Shown piece by piece: positions 7,168 through 10,489 of a stretch of 10,489 bases of DNA (the first letter of the stretch is position 1; each line of letters opens with the position of its first letter). Under the pieces are notes generated by a model that was given only the letters and a program-made list of their open reading frames with translations, was not told where the DNA came from and ran no database searches. The stretch comes from Candidatus Latescibacterota bacterium (GTDB lineage: Bacteria; Latescibacterota; MVCY01), in contig DAOVPH010000037.1 in NCBI GenBank assembly GCA_030629295.1, positions 1 through 10,489 on the forward strand, written 5' to 3'. A program made the translations under genes and the position numbers.

Positions 7168-7222
7168 TGTAGGAGGTGTCTCCAGACGCCGATGGAATCG
7201 GGCTCTGGAGAGCCCTCCCACA
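7168..7222. repeat. REPIN-like inverted pair of palindromic units
   Basis: Two 26-bp units, 7168-7193 and the reverse complement of 7197-7222, match at 21 of 26 positions and are separated by GGA. Each starts with a TGTAGGAG or TGTGGGAG motif and contains its own small palindrome (GGTGTCT CC AGACGCC and GGGCTCT CC AGAGCCC). The differences inside the palindromes are paired, so both stems are kept (one G-U pair in the first). A 5' GTAG/GGAG-type tetranucleotide next to a palindrome, in inverted pairs, is the layout of REP/REPIN sequences mobilised by RAYT (Y1/HUH) transposases in other bacteria. No RAYT gene is in the window. Confidence 0.6.
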
Positions 7223-7267
7223 GAAATAGATATGTGAAGTGAGCCCACACTACTGCCAACAACCTCA

Positions 7268-7283
7268 TTTTTCGACAGAATCT
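7268..7283 (-). repeat. Right arm of perfect 16-bp inverted repeat
   Basis: TTTTTCGACAGAATCT is the exact reverse complement of 5065-5080, 2.2 kb away, with the transposase gene in between. It lies 46 bp beyond the REPIN-like pair. Confidence 0.85.
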
Positions 7284-7348
7284 GAAGACGGAAAGATCAG
7301 GAAAAACTGTCCCTCAAGAATCTCTGAGATGAAAGCGGAGATCCTTCA

Positions 7349-7419
7349 ACAAAAAACAGGTTCACCTCTCTCCAGACATACTATATCAATCTTGCTCTCA
7401 CGGAGAAAATGAGCCTGTT
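7349..7419 (-). terminator. Possible terminator of the rpsI-frr operon
   Basis: On the minus strand, about 43 bp after the frr stop, AACAGGCTCA (7419-7410) can pair with TGAACCTGTT (7364-7355; 9 of 10 bases plus a G-U), and the second arm runs into TTTTTTGTTG. The loop of 45 nt is long for an intrinsic terminator. It is the only stem followed by a T run found downstream of frr. Confidence 0.35.
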
Positions 7420-7453
7420 ATCTATGAGCAAATTCTCGATATTAGGATCCCGG

Positions 7454-7465
7454 GTGAAATTTCAC
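7454..7465. repeat. 12-bp perfect palindrome overlapping the frr stop
   Basis: GTGAAATTTCAC is a perfect palindrome with no loop. It covers the frr stop codon and the last base of the final Val codon. It could be a protein-binding site or chance; the AT-rich centre lowers its weight. Confidence 0.5.
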
Positions 7466-8019
7466 ACGGTCATAATTTCCTCTTCCTTCTTTTTTAGGAG
7501 GTCGTCTATCTCTTCGATAAATTCGTCGGTTAAATCCTGCACCTTTTCCATAAGTCTATGACTATCATCTTCGGACAGCTCTGCTGATTTTTCCTGCTTC
7601 TTTAATGTATCGTTTGCCTCCCGCCTGATATTCCGAATTTCAACCCGACTGTCTTCAGCCAATCGCTTCACTACCCGAGCCAGTTCTTTTCGGCGTTCTT
7701 CTGTCAGAGAGGGGATTTGCAGCCGGATAATAGAGCCATCGTTAGAGGGTGTGAGTCCCAGGTCCGATGCCTGGATGCTTTTCTCAATTTTGGGCAACAT
7801 CTCTTTGTCCCACGGCTGGATAGTGATCAGACTTACCTCAGGCGCGCCTATGCTGGCGACCTGATTTAAAGGAAGGAGACTGCCGTAGCAGTCCACTCTG
7901 ATTTTGTCCAACAAGGAGATATTGGCCTTTCCTGTTCGGACGGAGGCCATCTGCTGGCCCAGTGATTGCAAAGCTTTCTGCATCTTCTCCTTTACTGCCG
8001 AAACAATCTTTTCATCCAT
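7462..8019 (-). CDS. frr: Ribosome recycling factor
   Basis: The 185-residue protein is full-length for the family. With EF-G it splits the post-termination ribosome in the cytoplasm. The sequence follows the family throughout: helix 1 with ASVRTGKANISLLDKIRVDCYG (25-46), the beta domain with PLNQVASIGAPE and LITIQPWDK (50-72), NDGSIIRLQIPSLTEERRKEL (93-113), and the long C-terminal helices with VEIRNIRREAND (130-141) ending KKKEEEIMTV. The ATG start has a strong GGAGGAG site (8024-8030 on the minus strand) and lies inside the end of pyrH, overlapping it by 8 bp, so translation is probably coupled. It is the last gene of the minus-strand operon. Confidence 0.97.
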   Translation of the reverse strand: MDEKIVSAVKEKMQKALQSLGQQMASVRTGKANISLLDKIRVDCYGSLLPLNQVASIGAPEVSLITIQPWDKEMLPKIEKSIQASDLGLTPSNDGSIIRLQIPSLTEERRKELARVVKRLAEDSRVEIRNIRREANDTLKKQEKSAELSEDDSHRLMEKVQDLTDEFIEEIDDLLKKKEEEIMTV

Positions 8020-8737
8020 CGTTCTCCTCCACCAGTGTTCCGATATGTTCGCCTGTTAGTATCCTGGTTAGATTTCCCCTCTTGGTTATATTGAAGACTA
8101 TGATAGGCAACTTATTATCTTTACAGAAAGATATCGCGGTAGCGTCCATTACCTTCAGTCCTCTGTTCAACGCATCGATATACCCAATACGGTCAAATTT
8201 CCGAGCCGAAGGGTGCTTCTGAGGATCGGCGTCGTAGACACCATCAACCTTGGTGCCTTTCAAGATAACCTCTGCCCCTATTTCTGCGGCTCGCAGACAA
8301 GCAGCGGTGTCGGTAGTGAAGTAGGGATTTCCGGTGCCAGCGGCGAAGATTACCACCTGGTCTTCCTCCAAGTAACGCACTGCATCTCTTCTAACAAATA
8401 GGTCAGCTATCTTTCCCATTTCAATAGCCGTTTGAACTCTGGCATAGTTTCCCAGCTTTTCCAGGGTCTCCTGGAGGATCAGAGAGTTAATCACCGTTGC
8501 CAACATACCTATGTAATCTGCGGAAACCCGATCCATCCCCTTGATGCTGGCCTGAACCCCCCGGAAGATATTACCTGCCCCAACCACCACGCCTATCTGA
8601 ACTCCCATTCTCTGGACCTCGCAGATCTGCTCAGCCATCTCCCTAACCACTTCCGGATCAGTCCCGTAGCTCAATTGCCCCGCTAACACTTCACCACTGA
8701 GCTTTAGTAAGATCCTTTTGTACTTGGGTTGCTGCAT
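8012..8737 (-). CDS. pyrH: UMP kinase
   Basis: The 241-residue protein is a bacterial-type UMP kinase of the amino-acid kinase fold, phosphorylating UMP to UDP with ATP; the family is a hexamer, usually activated by GTP and inhibited by UTP. Landmarks: KRILLKLSGEVLAG (7-20) for phosphate binding, GVVVGAGNIFRG (49-60), DRVSADYIGMLATVINSL (69-86), the FAAGTGNPYFTTDTAA loop (131-146) for UMP and phosphates, and LKGTKVDGVYDADP (159-172). The start ATG has AAGG about 9 nt upstream and follows tsf by 18 bp. The tsf-pyrH-frr order is the widespread bacterial arrangement. Confidence 0.97.
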   Translation of the reverse strand: MQQPKYKRILLKLSGEVLAGQLSYGTDPEVVREMAEQICEVQRMGVQIGVVVGAGNIFRGVQASIKGMDRVSADYIGMLATVINSLILQETLEKLGNYARVQTAIEMGKIADLFVRRDAVRYLEEDQVVIFAAGTGNPYFTTDTAACLRAAEIGAEVILKGTKVDGVYDADPQKHPSARKFDRIGYIDALNRGLKVMDATAISFCKDNKLPIIVFNITKRGNLTRILTGEHIGTLVEENDG

Positions 8738-8755
8738 GGCCCCCGCCTTGGTAAA

Positions 8756-9346
8756 TTACTCTTCACCTAATCTATAACGAATAAAGCGTTTAATGGAAAT
8801 ATTCTCACCCACATTAGCGATGATTTGGGTAAGAAGATCCTTAACAAAAGTATTAGGATCCTTTATGAAAGGCTGCTCTAACAGACATACCTCTTGGAAG
8901 AACTTCTCTAATCTCCCGTCTATGATTCTTTGGACAGCTCTCTCTGGTTTTCCCTCCGCCTGTTTTTTGTAGATCTGTTTCTCTTTCTCCACTATTTCAG
9001 CCGAAAGATCTTCTTTCTTGACGATCAGGGGATTAGCTGCTGCTATTTGCATTGCAATATTTTTGACAAAACCTTGAAACTCTTCAGTACGAGCGACAAA
9101 GTCTGTTTCACAATTGATTTCGACTAATACTCCCAATTTGCTGCCAGGGTGAATATAGGAGGCTATTATTCCTTCCTTGGTTATTCGGCCTGTTCGCTTG
9201 GTGGCTACTGAGATGCCTTGTTCTCTGAGCAGCCTTACTGCTTTATCAAAATCTCCTCCAGAAGTAGTGAGCGCTTTTTTGCAATCCATTATTCCGGTGC
9301 CCGTTTTCTTGCGGAGCTTTTGTACCATTTCAGCGGTAACTACCAT
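8756..9346 (-). CDS. tsf: Elongation factor Ts, short form
   Basis: The 196-residue protein recharges EF-Tu by expelling GDP. The N-terminal UBA-like domain is clear (VQKLRKKTGTGIMDCKKAL, 8-26, with the family's TG.GxMDCK pattern), followed by ITKEGIIASYIHPGSKLGVLVEINCETDFVAR (55-86), which includes the TDFV contact for EF-Tu. The C-terminal region (QPFIKDP and KRFIRYRLGEE) ends normally. The length is near 200, not the 280-300 of the E. coli type, because the second half of the core and the coiled coil are missing; this short form is known in several bacterial groups. AAAGGAT lies about 8 nt upstream of the ATG. The gene follows rpsB by 35 bp. Confidence 0.96.
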   Translation of the reverse strand: MVVTAEMVQKLRKKTGTGIMDCKKALTTSGGDFDKAVRLLREQGISVATKRTGRITKEGIIASYIHPGSKLGVLVEINCETDFVARTEEFQGFVKNIAMQIAAANPLIVKKEDLSAEIVEKEKQIYKKQAEGKPERAVQRIIDGRLEKFFQEVCLLEQPFIKDPNTFVKDLLTQIIANVGENISIKRFIRYRLGEE

Positions 9347-9381
9347 ATATTTAATCCTTTCGCCTTTGGTCCATTATAACT

Positions 9382-10194
9382 TTATGAGTCTTGCTGACTA
9401 ACAGCTGTGACTTCCACTTTTGCCTGCTCTTTCGTCTCTTCTGGTGCCTCAATTTCCTCTGTTGCCCGTTTTTTACCTTGTAAGACAGCATCTGCGATTG
9501 ATCGGGTGATCAATCTGACTGAGCGGGTAGCATCGTCATTGCCGGGGATGGGGAAATCCACTACAGTGGGGTCGCAGTTGGTATCCAGAATCGCTACTAC
9601 AGGAATGTCCAGCCGGTTAGCTTCGGAAACGGCAATGCTCTCCTTTTTGGTGTCTACCACATAGAGCATAGCAGGCAAGCGGGCCATCCCTCGGATACCG
9701 CCTAACATTTTCTCAAGCTTCTGTTTCTGTCGTTCTAGTTGGAGAACCTCCTTTTTGGGCAGCTTCTCATAAGTGCCGTCCTGAGCAGATTTTTCCAGTT
9801 GCTCTAAGCGTTTCACGCTGCGTCTGATAGTCTCAAAATTGGTAAGCATTCCTCCCAACCACCGTTCAGTAACATAGAACATCTCGCATCTCAGCGCCTC
9901 TTCCTTTACTACATCGCTTATCTGTTTCTTCGTGGCCACAAACAGTATTGATTTACCACCGGCGACAGCTTGCTGTACAGCATCATGTGCCTCTGACAAC
10001 CCCTTGATTGTCCGTTGAAGGTCAATAATATAGATGCCGTTCCTCTCGGCAAAGATGAATTTCTTCATTTTGGGATTCCACCGTTTAGCCTGATGGCCAA
10101 AATGAACTCCCGCCTCCAAGAGTTCTCTCATTGTAACAACAATTTCGTTATCTCTTTGAGAACTGATATTTTTTTCTGGCTCCTGCCAGTCCAT
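9382..10194 (-). CDS. rpsB: 30S ribosomal protein S2
   Basis: The 270-residue frame contains the full S2 family sequence: MRELLEAGVHFGHQAKRWNP (22-41), FIFAERNGIYIIDLQRT (46-62), ILFVATKKQ (83-91), ERWLGGMLTNFETIR (109-123), GIRGMARLPAMLYVVD (165-180), and a DTNCDPTVVDFPIPGNDDA stretch (204-222). S2 sits on the back of the 30S head-body junction. The start is uncertain. ATG 10194 has AGGAAG upstream, but it overlaps rpsI by 47 bp, and that site is also the ERKKYG codons of S9. ATG 10131 fits the family's core but lacks a good site and leaves out the usual VVT before it. An ATT at 10143, just after the rpsI stop, would restore nearly the family N-terminus. The C-terminal tail is acidic and Gln/Glu-rich. 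Confidence 0.93.
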   Translation of the reverse strand: MDWQEPEKNISSQRDNEIVVTMRELLEAGVHFGHQAKRWNPKMKKFIFAERNGIYIIDLQRTIKGLSEAHDAVQQAVAGGKSILFVATKKQISDVVKEEALRCEMFYVTERWLGGMLTNFETIRRSVKRLEQLEKSAQDGTYEKLPKKEVLQLERQKQKLEKMLGGIRGMARLPAMLYVVDTKKESIAVSEANRLDIPVVAILDTNCDPTVVDFPIPGNDDATRSVRLITRSIADAVLQGKKRATEEIEAPEETKEQAKVEVTAVSQQDS

Positions 10195-10489
10195 ATTTCT
10201 TCCTTTCTTTCTCCCTGGGGTCTCTGGTTAAAAACCCTGCAGATTTTAAAACATTTCGCAACGACTCATTCCAGGCAAGCAAGGCACGAGAAATTCCCAA
10301 GCGAACTGCCCCTGCCTGTCCTGATAGACCGCCTCCTTTGACAGTGGCGATGACATCGAATTCACCCGAGGTTTGCGTTAACTGAAAAGGTTGTTCAATA
10401 ATCATCAACAAGGTCTGGCGACCGAAATAGTCAGAAGCAGCTCGTTGATTTACAATAATTTTCCCTGAACCAGATTTTAGCTTGACAAA
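10148..10489 (-). CDS. rpsI: 30S ribosomal protein S9, partial (5' end outside)
   Basis: The frame is open to the window edge; 113 residues of S9 are seen. They include KLKSGSGKIIVNQRAASDYFG, then QTLLMIIEQPFQLT, DVIATVKGGGLSGQAGAVRLGISRAL, and the invariant end DPREKERKKYGLAGARKKYQFSKR, whose last Arg is at the mRNA/P-site tRNA contact in family structures. An apparent TTG/ATG start inside (10411) is not the true start. rplM would be expected just upstream, outside the window. The stop TAA lies at 10148-10150, 17 bp before ATG 10131 of rpsB, and overlaps the longer rpsB call. Confidence 0.96.
   Translation of the reverse strand, partial: FVKLKSGSGKIIVNQRAASDYFGRQTLLMIIEQPFQLTQTSGEFDVIATVKGGGLSGQAGAVRLGISRALLAWNESLRNVLKSAGFLTRDPREKERKKYGLAGARKKYQFSKR

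Larger units (their letters stand above)
5065..7283 (-). mobile_element. IS110-family insertion sequence, boundaries tentative
   Basis: The transposase gene (5526-6929, minus) defines an IS110-family element. The outer limits given are those of a perfect 16-bp inverted repeat (5065-5080 and 7268-7283). Classical IS110 members lack terminal inverted repeats, whereas the IS1111 subgroup has short subterminal ones of about 7-17 bp, so these arms could belong to the element. The 2.2-kb span is long for the family, and the right flank also contains palindromic repeats (7062-7222). It is therefore equally possible that the true IS is shorter and that the 16-bp repeat marks an older element into which it jumped. 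I see no target duplication outside the arms. The element sits between convergent operons, where insertion breaks no gene. Confidence 0.45.
6930..7461. other. Non-coding, palindrome-rich region between transposase and frr
   Basis: This stretch of 532 bp has no credible gene. It contains, in order: a stem-loop with a symmetrical internal loop (6970-6996), two adjacent hairpins with reverse-complementary cores (7062-7113), a REPIN-like inverted pair (7168-7222), the right arm of the 16-bp inverted repeat (7268-7283), a long-loop inverted repeat that may end the frr operon (7355-7419), and a 12-bp palindrome overlapping the frr stop (7454-7465). A short minus-strand frame at 7018-7248 simply runs through these palindromes. 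Confidence 0.6.

Noticed and set aside
7168..7222. CRISPR array
   Set aside because: Only two inverted units with a 3-bp gap are present; there are no direct repeats with regular spacers and no cas gene.
7018..7248. Minus-strand ORF of 76 codons upstream of the transposase
   Set aside because: It consists of the palindromic repeats read as protein and has no protein-like features.

Overview
The window is bacterial chromosomal DNA with two convergent gene blocks separated by a palindrome-rich spacer that carries an IS110-family insertion sequence. On the right, all on the minus strand, is a core translation/nucleotide operon in the order rpsI (partial), rpsB, tsf, pyrH, frr. On the left, all on the plus strand, is a run of carbohydrate- and amino-acid-related genes: a polysaccharide-deacetylase-like protein (5' end outside the window), a very short Gfo/Idh/MocA-like remnant, a TIM-barrel glycoside-hydrolase-like protein, a DegT/DnrJ/EryC1/StrS aminotransferase and an alanine dehydrogenase. 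Clear AAGGAG-type ribosome binding sites and 1-47 bp gene overlaps indicate bacterial operons. The short (196 aa) EF-Ts and the linkage of rpsI directly to rpsB, together with the deacetylase-like, hydrolase-like and DegT cluster, suggest a little-studied, probably uncultured lineage. The sequence alone does not fix a phylum.

Layout: 1-1449 deacetylase-like gene; 1480-1554 a 24-codon ORF with its own ribosome binding site that encodes only the first strand and glycine loop of an NAD(P)-binding fold; 1570-2646 hydrolase-like gene; 2667-3986 aminotransferase; 3983-5062 alanine dehydrogenase, coupled through an ATGA overlap; 5063-5525 non-coding; 5526-6929 (minus) IS110 transposase; 6930-7461 non-coding with several strong hairpins; 7462-8019 frr, 8012-8737 pyrH, 8756-9346 tsf, 9382-10194 rpsB, 10148 to the window end rpsI (all minus).

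How the genes may work together: the plus-strand block looks like a small carbohydrate/amino-sugar module. The DegT enzyme would transaminate a keto-sugar, the two large proteins look like polysaccharide-acting or sugar-binding barrels, and alanine dehydrogenase links alanine, pyruvate and ammonia. The Gfo/Idh/MocA remnant is of interest because such oxidoreductases often make the keto-sugar that DegT enzymes aminate; here only its first 24 codons survive. The minus-strand block makes ribosomal proteins S9 and S2, EF-Ts, UMP kinase and ribosome recycling factor.

The most unusual part is the 2.2 kb between the convergent operons. A perfect 16-bp inverted repeat (5065-5080 and 7268-7283) brackets the transposase. 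The transposase has Glu where the first catalytic Asp of the IS110 DEDD site is expected. Its upstream flank carries a REPIN-like inverted pair of palindromes (7168-7222) with compensatory base changes, and a second pair of hairpins (7062-7113) whose cores are reverse complements of each other. Candidate guide (bridge/seek) RNA regions lie on both sides of the transposase gene.
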